From Ligustrum vulgare (Eukaryota; Streptophyta; Magnoliopsida; Lamiales; Oleaceae): DNA of 64,000 bases. The stretch spans positions 30,951,362-31,015,361 of the forward strand of contig OY743170.1 of NCBI GenBank assembly GCA_963555705.1. Direction: 5' to 3'. Under the pieces are notes generated by a model. It saw only the letters and a program-made list of their open reading frames with translations. It was not told where the DNA came from and made no database searches. Position 1 is the stretch's first letter. Every line of letters begins with the position of its first letter. The position numbers and the translations under genes are program-made. Positions 1-13,800 of the stretch are shown here, one piece after another.

Positions 1-1449
1 CATGTTCTCCATCTTTGTTTTCTACCATCGTTACTCCGAATTTCTTTGGCACCACTTGGACTGGACTGATCCACTTGCTGTCTAAAATTGGGTAAATCAT
101 TCCTACTCCTAACAACTTTAAAATTTCTTTCTTTACCGCGTCCATCATTGCTGGATTTAGCCTCCGCTGGGCTTGTCTCGATGGTTGAGCTCCTTCCTCA
201 AGCAAAATTCGATGCATGTAGATTGACGGGCTAATTCCCTTGATATCCGCGATGGTCCAACCAATCGCCTCCTTGTGCTCCCGAAGGACTCGAACCAGTT
301 TGTCTTCTTCCAGCTTGGTGAGGCTGGATGAAACAATTACGGGAAGTGATTCTTCATCACCAAGAAATACATATTTCAGATGGGAGGGTAGAGATTTCAT
401 TTCCACCACTAGGGCTTGCAAAATAGAGGGTAGCAATTTGTTAGGATAGTTTGTCAGTTGAATTGTTTTGACGGCATACCTGCTTGGTGCGGGTCCCAGT
501 GAATTAAGTGCAGTAATTCCATCCTGTAATTCCTTGCTTATACCCACGTCGTTGTCATCATCTGGCCTTAGCGACTCCACGATAGCTGTTTCTAACTCGT
601 CCCTGCAATTTAACTCAAAATTTTTCTGCACTGCAGGAGTAATGACATTAATAGAGTAAGCAACACACACATCATTTGGATGTTTCATTGCATCGTAGAT
701 ATTAAATTGCACTACCTCCCCATTGAATTCCATGGTTAACACCCCTTTTCTTACATCAATTATGATTCGGGAGGTCCATAAAAAAGGTCGTCCTAACAAT
801 ATAGGGGCAGAATTAGGGGAGTGATCATCATTCATATCTAGTACATAAAAGTCCGCCGGAAACACCAACCCCCCTACTTGCACTAAAACGTCCTCAACTA
901 CCCCGTATGGATATGCATTGGAACGGTCGGCTAGTTGGATGATAACATCTGTTTTAGTCATTTTGGTAAGATTTAACACAATGTAAGTGGATCTAGGCAT
1001 TACGTTAATGGATGCTCCTAAGTCTATTAGTGCATGATTTACCTTAGTGTTACCTATTTGACATGGTACAGTGAACATATCTGGATCCTTACCCTTAGGA
1101 GACAATTTCCTTTGAAACAAGGCTGAAACGCTTTCCCCCATTCTTGCCTTTCCGTTTCCCACCAGTTTCCGTTTGCTAGTGCATAGATCCTTTAAAAATT
1201 TTGCATACCGGGGGACTTGCTTGATGGCCTCCAATAGCGGGATATTGATTCAACATTTCTAAACATTTCCAACATCTCCTTTTCCTTGCTCTCTTTATTT
1301 GTCTTTGCTAACCTGCTAGGAAAAGGTGGGGGTGTTAGTTTAACATTTAAATGGGAGTCAGTTTTTACCTGAGGGTTTTGCAAAGTGTCGTTTCTCTTCC
1401 CGACTCCTTCCTTTTCATCTTCCTCCATTTCAGGTACACCCGGTTCCAT
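1..1449 (-). pseudogene. Athila-like Ty3/gypsy pol fragment (protease and start of reverse transcriptase), cut by window edge
   Basis: Read on the minus strand, this is the middle of a plant Ty3/gypsy polyprotein. A retropepsin core with the motif IDLGASINVMP lies near 990-1030, followed by the ILLGRPFL motif near 790-815. The start of the RT domain (YPI.DSKWISPVQVVPKK) reaches the window edge at base 1. The segment 1192-1449 is the linker between gag and protease and is in a different frame from the protease, so there is at least one frameshift near 1200-1260. In the family, this region cleaves the polyprotein and copies the RNA. The order (gag, linker, DLGAS protease, RT) and the tRNA-Asp primer site point to the Athila lineage. 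RT beyond its first part, RNase H, integrase and the 3' LTR lie outside the window. I consider it inactive in this state, but the missing part cannot be judged. Confidence 0.85.
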
Positions 1450-1592
1450 TTACGGACCCTCAACTTCCTTTCCACTCTAGAGAGTTATGGCACTCACGTT
1501 CTTGGGATTCACCTCGGGCTACAATGGTAGCTTTCCTCCAGATTGTGCCTCCAATCTATTTATGGCAGTGGCCATTTCGCTCATTTGATTTT

Positions 1593-2725
1593 TCAAGTTT
1601 TGAATGCTTGATTTGGCATCCTGTTTGAGGTTTTTGTTGATATTGCCCTTGTGGTTGGAAAGTCCCTTGCTGCTAGAATTGTCCTTGTGGCTTGTTTGGA
1701 GTAAAACCTGGGGGGTTTTTTATTTCCGTAGCTCAGGTTGGGGTGATCTCTCCACCCGGGGTTGTACGTGTTTGAATATGAGTTGTACTGCTGCCTTTGG
1801 AAAGGGAAGCCTCCAGCAGCATTTACCTGTTCATTGTTTTCTTTTTGCAATACCGGACAGGTATCCGTTGGATGTCCAAAGTTCGAACAGATTCCGCATG
1901 CTTTGGTTTGTTTCGAATTCCCTACAGCAAGTTGCTTAACGAGATTCGTTAGTTCATATAATTGACCTTCAATATTGGAACTACTTACCTCGTTCACTCG
2001 GCGGACTTGGGAATCCCTACTCGAGTTGAATTGCTGAGTGTTCTCCGCCATGTTGGAGATTAAAGCTCGTGCTTGCTCTGGTGTCTTGTCCATTAGTGCA
2101 CCTCCGCTTGCGGTGTCTATAAGACTTCTGTCCATTGGCGCTAGACCTTCGTAGAAGTACTGCACCAAGAGTTGCTCGCTAATCTGATGATGGGGGCAGC
2201 TGGAGATGAGCTTTTTGAAACGCTCCCAATAGTCATATAATGTTTCGTTGTTGTTCTGGCACACCCCACATATCTCTTTTCGGATGGTACCAGCTCTCGA
2301 TGCAGGGAAGTATTTTTCCAAGTAGTAACTGTTCCCGATGGTAGACAATAGAGTCAGTCGGTGGCGGCATCCTTCAATGAGAATGTGAAGGCTCTCATTT
2401 TTATTTGCTCCTCGGTAATGCCCGTGAGCCTCATACTGTCGCAAACCACATGGAACTCATTTAGGTGCCTATATGGATCTTCGTCGGGGTTCCCTCGAAA
2501 AGTTGGTAATAAGTGGATGAGCCCAGATTTAAGCTCGAAAATTTTTCCTTCTTCCACCATTGGAAACGTAATGCATAAGGGCTGCTGAGCCACATCGGGG
2601 GTAGTCAGTTGTTTAAGAGTCCTGTTGTTAGCTGCCATTTGTCGCGCTGCTCTCCTTTGCTGTCGAAAAGTCCTCTCAATTTCTGGGTCAAGATCAAAAA
2701 GTTCACAATTAGTTGATCGAATTTT
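1593..2725 (-). pseudogene. Athila-like gag, frameshifted
   Basis: This is the structural gag gene of the same minus-strand element. The N-terminal part (about 2725-2354) has the family signatures DPEIERTF and GNPDEDPYRHLNEF. The C-terminal part (about 2444-1593) has EKYFPASRAGTIRKEICG, YDYWERFKKLISSCPHHQI and a CCHC zinc knuckle CGICSNFGHPTDTC near 1870. The two halves are in different frames and overlap around 2354-2444, where the usual short stretch between them is scrambled, so a frameshifting indel has broken the gene. A run of T and A between about 2750 and 2830 separates it from the primer binding site. The true start codon is unclear: DPEIERTF lies upstream of the first in-frame Met of the N-terminal half (2638), so the original protein began further upstream than that Met. 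Confidence 0.85.
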
Positions 2726-2864
2726 AAGTATATAAGCAAAGGAACACAAAAAATAATATTTTTTTTTTTGAAAAGTTATATAAATAAAGTGAAAATAAAA
2801 TAAAAATAAAATAAATGCAGAAAAATAAAATTCTAATTGATTAAACACTAAATTGGTTAACTGT

Positions 2865-2882
2865 TCCCCGGCAACGGCGCCA
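2865..2882 (-). other. Primer binding site, tRNA-Asp type
   Basis: On the minus strand this reads TGGCGCCGTTGCCGGGGA, the perfect complement of the 3' end of plant tRNA-Asp including the CCA tail. It sits 6 bp inside the inner end of the LTR at 2889. This fixes the orientation of the element and supports the Athila assignment. Confidence 0.9.
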
Positions 2883-2888
2883 AAAATT

Positions 2889-4261
2889 TGATGCGCGTCG
2901 TTACGCACCGAAATTTAAATTAATATCTTACTTGCAATTATCAAATTTAATTATAATAGTGGAAGTAAGAGTCGATCCCTTGATGAACGGGAACTAAAGT
3001 AGTGGTATGTCAATCAGAATAGATGGGGGGTTTTTGAGTTCAAATATTGTAAATAACTTGAAAATAAAATAAAAACGTAAATTAGATAGAATATAAATCA
3101 ATTATTGACAAATCCTAGTTCTTAGGTTCAGTTGTATCCTATCACAATGTTATCACTTCCCAAGTAACACGAGTTCAATTTCTTCTTTGATTTATCACCC
3201 GTAAATAGTTAATAAGCTCTAACTATTCCTATTCTTCCTTAGTTGCATTTAATTAGAATAAGCGCTCTAATCAAACATTGGCCATTGAATAACCTAAAAC
3301 AAGTTCTTTAGATTTAAGACAACAACTATATAATGGTTGAAAAGAATTAGGGTGAATTAGATTATTAATCACACAAGCTCGTGACAATTAACCTAAGTTG
3401 GAATTCTTTATGAAAATATTAAATTTCTACTTGCTACTACGATTTGAACAAAAAGACGATTACGTATCCAATCATTCAAAATAGCAAATCTCAATATAAC
3501 AAATTAAATGATAAAGCCTTAATCAAATAAAGAATTGCATTGATTGAATTAAAAACGCATAAAAATCCAACAAATCAAAGTAAAGAATTTAGAACTACGT
3601 TACTAGTTTGGAAAAGTGATGAACAAAGGAATTAAAACACAACGTCCCCTTTGAACTAGGTGGAGAACTTAGCCGCTTAAAGCCATGAAGAATTCTGGAA
3701 TTTTCTTTCTTGATTCACCTTCTCGAGTTGCTTAATTCTTCTTCCAATCTTCAAGCAAGCCGCTCCTCTTTCAACACTTTTTTTACCATTTTTCTTGTCA
3801 TGAAATTCCCTTTTTATAACCTCAAATTCGTGCCCTAACTTTGGGCTCAAGAAATCCCAAAATTATGGAAAGATTCTAAATAAGGAAATTCTTGACTGGA
3901 CAGTTACGGCCATGACTAATCATTTACGGCCGTAACCTAGTTTCTGTTAATTTTCCAAGTTTTGAAGTTACGATCGTAACTTTTAGTTTACGGCCGTAAG
4001 ACAAGTTCTGCTAATTTTTGCACAATGATATGAAAACGTTTACGGCCGTGAATATATGTATTACAGCCGTAACTTATTTGCACCCAGGATCCCCAATCTT
4101 CAATTTTAAGCGCATTTTGATCATTTTTCCTTCTTTTATCTTCCTTTGTGATCCTATGCAACATGAAATATAAAATGCATTAATAATATTTAGATAGAAT
4201 CAAATTATTGCTAGTCCAAGATTATAAGTGCATAAAATAAATGTTAATAAAGCACTTATCA
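2889..4261 (-). mobile_element. 5' LTR of the Athila-like element
   Basis: On the minus strand the LTR starts TGATAAGTGCTTTATT at 4261 and ends ACGACGCGCATCA at 2889, next to the primer site, giving a 1373-bp TG...CA LTR. A TATA-like box (TATAAAA) lies at 3812-3818 on the minus strand. Three pairs of TTACGGCCGTAA-type palindromes lie 86-260 bp upstream of it, in the U3 region. The partner LTR is outside the window, so the target duplication and the LTR age cannot be checked. Confidence 0.8.
3904..4072 (-). promoter_or_regulatory. Paired TTACGGCCGTAA palindromes in Athila-like U3
   Basis: Six 12-bp sites close to TTACGGCCGTAA start at 3904, 3924, 3968, 3988, 4040 and 4061. Starts within a pair are 20, 20 and 21 bp apart. 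Each site has an EagI-like CGGCCG core or a one-base variant of it. Their place upstream of the LTR TATA box suggests an enhancer. The binding protein is unknown. Confidence 0.6.
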
Positions 4262-4469
4262 ACAAGGTCCAAAATTGGACATTGTAGTTGTCCCATTTAG
4301 CTATTTTTTATTAATTTATTTGAATTTATGTCAATTTCTCTCTCTTCCATTTTTATTTTTCTGTATCTTTTTTCTACTTTTAACATACATCTTCTCTAAA
4401 CAATTTAATCTTAAAACAATATATATCTCTCTCTCATCTAAGGAATCTTACCTTACGTACACCCATTAA

Positions 4470-4694
4470 GGCTCTGTTCAGCAAAATAAAATCTAGATTT
4501 AATTTGTAATCATTACAAATTTTTAAATTACACAATTTTTCATATCACTTTTTAACCATCCATATTTTCTCTTTTCAATTTTTAACCATTCATCTTACCT
4601 AAAAAACACAAATAAATCAACAAATAATTTCAATTCCTTGATTTGACACAAAACATTCCATTTATTTGCCAATTAATTTTTAAAGAACACACCC
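4470..4694. mobile_element. Tourist-like (PIF/Harbinger) MITE upstream of the RRP12-like gene
   Basis: This is a 225-bp AT-rich element flanked by TAA (4467-4469 and 4695-4697). Its ends, GGCTCTGTTC and the complement of GGGTGTGTTC, are imperfect inverted repeats. The interior (CACTTTTTAACCAT..., CTTACCT.AAAAAAC) closely matches the MITE at 52889-53055. It ends 111 bp before the RRP12-like start codon, so it lies in or next to the core promoter or 5' UTR. Confidence 0.7.
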
Positions 4695-4805
4695 TAAAGA
4701 AGCTATTATATCAGTTACCAAGCGGCCAAAATCTCCATAAACCCTTCCGTAGCGCCGCCGTCTGTCACGCTTTAAAAGCCCTCCGTCGCTATCATCGCCT
4801 CTTCA

Positions 4806-7800
4806 ATGGACGAAGACCATCAAGACCTTGCAGAAACAACTACATCCTTCACTGGGAACTCGGATATATGTCAACAACTCCTAGACCGGTACGCCCACTC
4901 CTCCGCTCCGCAACACCGCCATCTTTGCGCCACCGCTGCCGCCACGCGATCCATCATTCAATCTTCTGACCTCCCTCTCACCCCAGTCTCCTACTTCGCC
5001 GCCACAATCACCTCTCTCTCAAATTCTAAGTCCCTAGACTCCCACGCTTTGTCTGCCTTGACCTCTTTCTTATCTATTGTGCTTCCGCTTGTTCACAAAG
5101 GCGAGATTAAGAAGGAGAAAGTGGCAGAGGCTGTTGAGTTTTTGGTCGAAATAGTGGAGGAGAGTAGCGGTAGTTTGGGGACTTCTAGTGTCAGGGCAGT
5201 GGTGAAATGTGTAGGTGTATTGATTGCTGAATTTTGCGATTCAAATGATTGGAACTCAGTGAAGCTCGGATTAGATTGGCTCCTGAAATTCTCTCTTGAT
5301 AAGCGCCCAAAGGTTTTCTTATTATGCTACGTATGAAAGTATATGCAATTTTGTATTTCCACATACATGTCCAGAAAGGATTTGAACGAATCAAGGTTTA
5401 TGCCTTTATGGATTACCATTAATGGATATCTTAGCTGGTGATGTTATAATATTGTGTTTTATTTCTTACTTCAACTAGCATTCCAAGCCAAATGACGTAG
5501 GAAATCTGATTTCTTTTGAAATGTAATTATGGAATTGTTGGATAAGAGTAACTGGAATCACTTAACTAAAACAACAGCATGATGGCTTGTCCTTTTTTGG
5601 TTTTCAAGGTTCTTTTATAAAATCTACTGGAATCATGGTTGAAACTAACATGTGATTAGGTTCCTCAATAGTTATCTGTTTGTGTAAATTTTTATATTTC
5701 AGGTGAGGAAATGTGCTCAAGATTGTGTTTTGACGGTTTTCAAGTCGCTTGAATCGTCCATTGCGATCAAGAAGGCAAGTAAATCAATTTACTCACTGCT
5801 TAAAGAGCACATGACTTTGGCCATCAAAATGACCGTTTCAAAGAGTTTAGATGGATCTAAAGATGATACCATGTCAAGTCCAGAATTTCAAGAAGTTCTT
5901 CATTTGCTGAATGTGATAAAACACGTGGTTCCATATCTCTCTGTCAAGATGCGCAGCAAAGTTCTCTCACAATTGTGGAAGATTATGCGCCCTCAGTTTT
6001 CAACAGTGACAAGACACATCTTTGATATTTTTTCCGTGATATTTGAAACTTCAGGAACTGAAGTTATAGTTCCTTGTGCTGAAGATATCATTAATTTGCT
6101 TGTATCCTACATATCTTTAGGAGACAAGAACCCAGCTGACACTTCATTGTTTGCCGCAACTTTGGCCAAAACTGCTTTGTGTAAACTTCAAGACGGTGAT
6201 ATAAAAGAATGGACTGTTTATTTACCTTTGGTAACTGAATCCATTTTAGGTATTTGCTCATCTCTTGCTATCAACGTATATGTTTGGGCCTAGTGGGTGG
6301 GGACAAGCTTTTTAATTTTCATAACTTAGGCAGTTTCATATATTTCTTCGGCCACATTGTCATTACTAACTCAGCCCATATAATGTCAGGTCTTCTGTCT
6401 TCTGAGGCTGATACTGCTTCAAAGGCTTCCAATATATTCAGAGAGCTGATATACTGCCTTTTTGATAGCAAACACTTCTCAAGCATCAAAAACCAGGGAA
6501 TAGAAGATGAAGTAATCGACACTGATGAATTTGAGGCTATAAAAACTACTTGTGCAATCATCTATAATGCACTATGTACTTCCTCTCATATTCCAAATGA
6601 GCACTTTCTGGCAGCAATATCCTTTTTGTTCCTCCAACTTGGTGAGTTGACATAAGGTTTTCCATTAGACACCTGTAAATTTAACCTATAATTGAATTAT
6701 CCAAAGGAATTTCTTTCCATTGTTGCGACTGAAAAGGGATATTTTAATCACTTATTGTGAATTGAATCTGAAAATAGCTAATACTTAAATATCCAAGTTT
6801 GGCTAGAGCCTTGAGAGGCATATGCATGTTGTAGTCTGGTAGAAAATGAATTCTCTATTTAGTCATGTATGATACACTTCCCAATTCTAACCTCAAAAAA
6901 TTTGCTAATATCCTTAACAAATGGGTTAAGTTTTTCTGTCTCGACTTATTATGAGAAAAAAGGGAAATTTGCTAACATGTCTTTCCGAGACAGCGGGATT
7001 ATTATGTTTTAAATACTTATCATTGTTTATAGACTTGTTTCAACCTACTGCCTATGTGATTGCAGGTGAGATCTCCAACATGTTTACAACGGATATAGTT
7101 CTTAAACTCGCTGACATGATGGATGTCGCATCTGGAAGTGCATTAGATATAGAACATGTGCGTATTCATGGAGGCCCTCTCTCTTTCTCTTCCTCTCCCC
7201 ATTAGTGTGACCACTATCATCTTTTTTCCCCCCCCAATGTTTTTGAATCACTCGCAGCTAGTCAATTGTGATCAATTGTACACTTTTAACGTGTCTTGTC
7301 AATCTTGATTTATGTAAATGTTGGCATATAATTTTCTCGTGGATTGTAAAGTAGGAAATGAATAGTACGCCTTTTGAATAGATTTACTCTTGATCTTTCA
7401 CTTTTGGTCTTCTGGAATGCGTGAGACTGATCGTTCTTGTAAATTAATCTTCATTGCCACTGCACACATTTTATGTTGTGGACAAAACCTGACTTCACCT
7501 GCTGGTTTCATTGACACAATGGTTCTTATCTTATTATTCCAGCTTCAAGATTGCATTGGATCTGCCATTGTTGCTATGGGGCCAGAGAAATTACTTGGAT
7601 TGGTTCCTATCTCCCTTGATGCGAAGAGTCTTTCTTGTTCAAATACTTGGTTGATACCTATTTTGAAGAAAAATGTTTCAGGGTCGTCCCTGGGGTTCTT
7701 CATGTCCCATATTATACCTCTTGCTGAATCCTTCCAGAAGGCATCATGTAAAGGTATCTGCTAAAAAAGTAACTCTGCTTTCGCCAAAATTTTAAGGTTT

Positions 7801-10800
7801 TGAATTTCATTTAGTTAATGACTTTTAATTGAGTCATCTAGTCTAGACTTCCATTCAGTTTATTGCTACATCACCAAAGCAACTAATTCTTTATGACCAC
7901 ACTTTCTTCTCAGAATGGTTTAATAAAAAGGAAATATTGCAATAATGCTAGGAGGAAATAATATTTCTTATCTTCCGAAAGATTTATGCACTTAATATGA
8001 TTGTACGAATGCCTGGCACCATAGATAATAAGATAAAGGAAGCTTCTATACATCTTTATCAGTAAAGGTTATACTGCATATGATAGTTGTCAATTTTTAC
8101 TTTGTTAATTTTATTTTTATTTGTCGTTTCTAATATTTTCATTTCCCCTGCCGATATTTTACTTCTGTAACCATGTGATTATATTAAAATCAATTTTCTT
8201 ATTTCATTATAAAAAATTAAAACTGATAAATAAAAATGACATTCTGCATGAAAATACATCTTTATCAGTGAAGGACCTTGTATTGCATATGATAGTTGTC
8301 AATTTTTACTTTGTTAATTTTAATTTTATTTTGTACTTTATAGTGTATCATTCTACCCTGCCTCCATTTTACTTCCGTAAACATTTAATTACATTGAAAT
8401 CTTTTTGCTTATTTCATTGTAAAAAATTGAATTTGATTAATAAAAATGATATTCTACCTGAAAAATGCTGGTCTCTTCTATAGCTGAAAGAATCCTTGAA
8501 AGATTGCAATCTGTCAAATATATAATATTAGGCATGATTACTACTAGAAACTGGTAAAATGTAAATTTTTATTCCCCTCTTAATAAGGGCTTCAGATTTG
8601 AAAATTTGTACAAATTGCTGCCCTTCGGTTCTGATAAATATAAAATCCTTAGAGTATCTGCATAGAGTGAATCCTCATTTTAATGAGTCCAATAAACCAT
8701 TTATAACTGAAATTAAAGTGAGAAGTTAACTTAATTATTCATTTTTTTCACAACTTTCTATGCACGTTTTTGGAGGGAAGCTTGTAAATGAGAGGAAAAG
8801 GTATAAAAAATGCAAAATAAAAAAATATATAATGTGTTGTTGGACTTGTATGAAAACACAATTTAGCAGCTTCCTGTCTATTGTAACTTGTGAAGTACAA
8901 ATGAGAAATGTTCTGCTGATGTACTGATTATATTTGCCACATAGGCTCTATTTTACTGTGTAATGTCAATCAGGGATTCAGGAATCATTGTGTATATGTT
9001 TATATACTTGAATTATAATTTATTATCATATCTATGTACTGTTCCTTAAGGAACGCTTAAGTTTTGTAGTACTCGGATTCCTACTATATCTGGAATTTAA
9101 ATTTGCGATCCTTTCCAGTTAAAAAGGAAGTAATTGGCCAAGATCTGCAGGGTTATGCCCGTGGATGCTGGAAATTGTTGCCTGCCTTCTGTTGCAAACC
9201 AAGTGATACTAGTAAGAATTTTGAAGCTTTGGCTAAAATTTTGATTCCTTTTCTTAAGGAGGACTCTTCCATGCTTGAAGATATTGCCTTTAGTTTGCAG
9301 GTAGGGTTAAAATCATTCAAACTTAATGTTGATTTTCCATATCTTGTTGCTTTCTTGATGTTCGTCATTCTCAGCTGATTACCTGTTAATCTGACTCAAT
9401 GTTCCATGTCTTCTCATTTAGGAACTAGTTAATGAAAATAAAAGTGCACTTACGTTCGATCACGGTTCTGAATGGCTGACAAGAGTTCAAAACGCACGAC
9501 TCTCAGAAAATATTGCCGTGGATGTTAAAAGTAGACATTCTTACTCGAAGAAGACTGCAAGTAGAAATCTAAAGGCTTTGGCTTCGGGCTCCAAAGAGTT
9601 GCTTCAGGCTTTAACTACTCTCTTGTTCGAGACACCTCCGGACAAGCACAGACATCTAAAGGTCTTTCATGATTTGTTTATTTGTCTAAGCGAAAAAGTT
9701 ATTGTGGTCTATTTCTGCACTTACCCATTTCATACTTCTACTCATTTAATCATTCAAAATCTCAATAGTAGCTACAATCTGCATTATTAACGCAGTGATT
9801 CTTAGACAATTTTTGATAGGTTCATTTATCTTTCTTTGCTGTACAGTCTACTGCACAGTTTCCCAGATGCTCCTTATAACAGCAACATTAGTTTATCTCT
9901 TTATCCTTCATTTTTACTATGTATTTCATCACTTCTTTCTCCTTGCTTCTTTGACATAATTTCCACACTTGATCAAGTTGACGTTGAAGTTATTCCATGA
10001 CCGAACCTTAATTTTATACCCATTCAGATGTTGTTGGACTTACAATTTGTAAAGCTACTTGAACTGGTCTTATATTCATTTCATTTTCTGAGAATCAGCT
10101 AGATTACATTTCATTACTTGTGAACTTGTTTGAGAGTGCATATGTTTTATGGTTTCTTTTTTTATTGTTGATGACCTATTTTGCATGAAGTTTTATCAGT
10201 AGTATCTGAAGGACAGTGATTATTGGCATTTAACATAATGATCTTTTCTTTTCGCAACTTTCAGGGCGCAATTGAATGCTTTGCATCTATAACTGATTCT
10301 TCAATAACAACACAGATCTTTATTGCTTCTCTTGAGAAATTTCAGCTCATGGAAGATATCTGTGAACGTGGAAAACTGGAGTCTGAGACTAATGGCTCAG
10401 CTGATGTAGAAAGTGATGCAACTTCAATAAGAAAAGATGCCAGTAGGTATGAGTTAAATTTCGTCTGGAAAAGTGGTGAATAAAATGAACATGTTACTTC
10501 TTGTCCTTCCAATTTTGTCATATGTATATTTAGCTCTTATAATCACATTTTTCATGTCTATCTTTCGTGAAGGTGTCAGATTTTGGATCTTGCATCATGC
10601 TTTGTTGATGGATCCAGTGAAGATTTAGTCAAGCTAATCTATTCTGTTATTAGACGCGCTTTAAAAGTATGCTTTTCCACATCATTCACTCTATCATTAA
10701 GAATGCTTGTATGGTCACCAATGTATATGAAATTCTGATTTTCAGGCTACTGGTGAGGTTGGCCACATTGAAGCATATCAAACTCTGAGCAGAATATTAG

Positions 10801-13800
10801 AGGTTTCATTTGTCCATTTCTGGAAGAACATACTTCTTTTATGCTTCTATCTCATTTATGGATTTTTATTTTATTTTATTTTATTTTTATTTTTGTGCAG
10901 AAACATTCATGGTTCTGCTCCTCACATTTTGTTGAAGTGATGGATTTGTTAATTGGCGTGAAGCGTAATATTGCATCACTTAAAAGTCGTTTTGCCTGCT
11001 TCCGGATCTTGTTGATTAATGCAATAAAGGTATACCTACTATTTTCGACATTTATCACTTTTATGACTATTGTCCAGATTTGTTTAGAAATGTAATATTA
11101 AATGAACTTTGTTTGGAATATGTTGTAATATACTTGATTCCTAGTTGAACTCTGCACATGTAATATTCTTTTGTTTGAAGCTAAATAAATATGTTTTCAT
11201 GTTACACAGAGCAATCTGGATGAGGACAACACAAAGGCTTTCCTTATTCTGAATGAAATCATACTTGCATTGAAAGATGTAAGAACTACTACTGAGATTT
11301 GACATTGAGACCGTGTGATGTTAATTATTTTTCTTTGTCGAGTGTCAAACTCCTTACAAGCTTACATCATGATATAAGTATCGATGCTTAATGGAATGAT
11401 GGGTATGCATATGAACCTTGCTCTTTTGTACATTATTAAACAGTTGGAATTTATTTGTGTTGTCAAAGATGCTAGATGAGTTTGGTACATCAGTGATATA
11501 ATCTAATTCCAGGATGCAATTTGTAGTGTTAGTGTCTGGGTCCTTTCTGGATATCAAAGCAAGAAGTGTGAAGCTCTTTTTTCATGCAAAAATCTTCAGC
11601 TGGAGCCCTCATTTTAAATTTATATTTTCTATTTTCAGCAAGTTTGTTTAGTAAAAGGAGGATTTTCTTTTCTTTTCTTCTCTTCTCTTATTATTATTAT
11701 TATTATTTTTTTTTTTTGTGGGCGGGGTTTATTACAAACATTCATTTTCTTCATTATGGTTCAGCCTCGTTCATGTTTTCTTAACGGGGTATAGAAGCAC
11801 AAACTTATAAGTTGGAAGTTAGCTATGTGCAGAGTAGAATTGAATTGACCATCAATAGATTTCTACAAATAGTTTTTCAGCATAATCTATAAAGGTGTCT
11901 GGAACATTTGACTAGCCAAGTTTCTTTTTGAGGTGCAATGTCATTTTCTGTCATGTATTGTCTTGATTATGTTTGGCAATTTTATGGGGTTATTCGGATT
12001 CATCAGTACATGTCAAAATACACCCACCTTTTCAGCTTTCCGTCGTGCAAACTGTTATACCCTAAATTGTGGAAACATTACGCGTAGCAGTTGGAGCCCT
12101 AATTGCCTGAACCATGTGCTTTGTGTGCAACAAAAGGCATTATATATATGCACTTTGTAGAATGTCTGCACTATTTTTTTGTGCTCAATCATGATCCTCA
12201 AATTTGCATGTTTTCACCTTCAGTCTGATGAAGAGGGTAGGAAAGCATCTTATGATGTTCTAAATGGGATAAATTCTGAATTGAGGAATTCGTCAAATGC
12301 TACCTTTGATGGACCGTATCACAAAGTAATTTCCATGGTAAGTGCAACACAGTCCTTCCGTTGCAGCAATTAACCATCCATGTCTTTATCTTGCAGATAA
12401 TTAATCATAATATCCTAAGTTAGATGTTGTCTATTTGTTTTATTCGAAATAAGTGCCATAAAACCAAATGTTATTTCCTTGGCAATTATGGCTGAATGTG
12501 AAGAACTGGAGATCCTTTGGTTGCTTATTGTAGAGTTTTTTCAGTGATAATTTTCTAGTTAAGATCAGCTACACTGAGAATTTATGTATAGCCAAATTCT
12601 GCGGTCTTAATGGAATAGACATGGTTACTAATCACTGTTGGGTGTTGGAAACACCGAGTTACAAGTATGAACTAGGACGTTACATCTTATCTTGGAGAAG
12701 CTAACCTTTGTCATCAATTTACTGGTTCACGCTGAAGAACTGCAAAACAAGCACATGAACAAATGCATTCATTTATCTTGGGTCCCACTGACAAGATTTT
12801 AATTCCAGATAAATGCTGAGAGTACAATTTTGACCCTTAGTGTGCAGGAAAATGTTCCTGTTAAGGAATAAGAAAATGATAACCTATCATTCATCCGATA
12901 TAAACTTTTATAATGCTGACTAAGCATTATGGCCTCTTGAAAATACTACTTATAGCTTGAGAAGTAATGATTTGTGCAAAAGTTACCACATGAGCATAAG
13001 TTGTCAAATACACACTTTTTCCTCTATCCCAACTTATGGCTTTTTGATAGAAGAGAAGCACGGCTAATGGAAACACAATTGCAACCTTTTATACAATTTT
13101 TCTCTAAACCCCTGTTTGGTAGGAATTACAATCTAAATTTTAATCCAAGTCAAAATCAACAATTAATATCAATCACATTTTATGGGACATACAGCTTTTC
13201 AACCATACATTTTATCAATTTGTATCAAAATCTACTAAAAAACTGATTTTAGTCCCCCACCAAACAGGGGCTAAATGTCATTTTAATGTCTCTTGAAGTT
13301 ATGATTATGTTGCTATGTCCAGATCATGGGATATCTTTCTGGTTCATCTCCCCATGTAAAGAGTGGAGTGGTGGCTGCACTCTCAGTATTTGTTTACAAT
13401 GACCCAAACATCTGTCTTTTGATGCCTGATATAGTCCCCTCAATTCTGGAGTTGCTACACAGCAAATCTATTGAGATTACAAAAGTGAGTTTTTCCTGCC
13501 CTCTCATTAAAGTTAATTTTCGTTTCATTTCTTTATGCTTATGATACCGTGGATCCGAAATAAACAGGCTGTTTTGGGCTTTGTGAAAGTACTGGTTTCA
13601 TGTCTTCAAGCCAATGACTTGAAACATTTCCTCTCTGACATCGTCAATAAAATTCTTCCGTGGTCGTCCGTCTCCCGCCATCATTTTAGATCAAAGGTGC
13701 GCAAATATTTTATTTATTTATTTTTGCTATTCTGATTTCTAGACTGAATGTTTGTGCAACGGATGACTGTATAACATTAAATTGGAGAAATATTTTTCTG

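Noticed and set aside
2865..2882. tRNA-Asp gene fragment
   Set aside because: Only the 18 bases complementary to the tRNA 3' end are present, next to an LTR, so it is a primer site.
4643..4969. Earlier start for the RRP12-like protein at 4643
   Set aside because: That frame differs from the exon 1 frame and does not continue into exon 2; part of it lies in a MITE.
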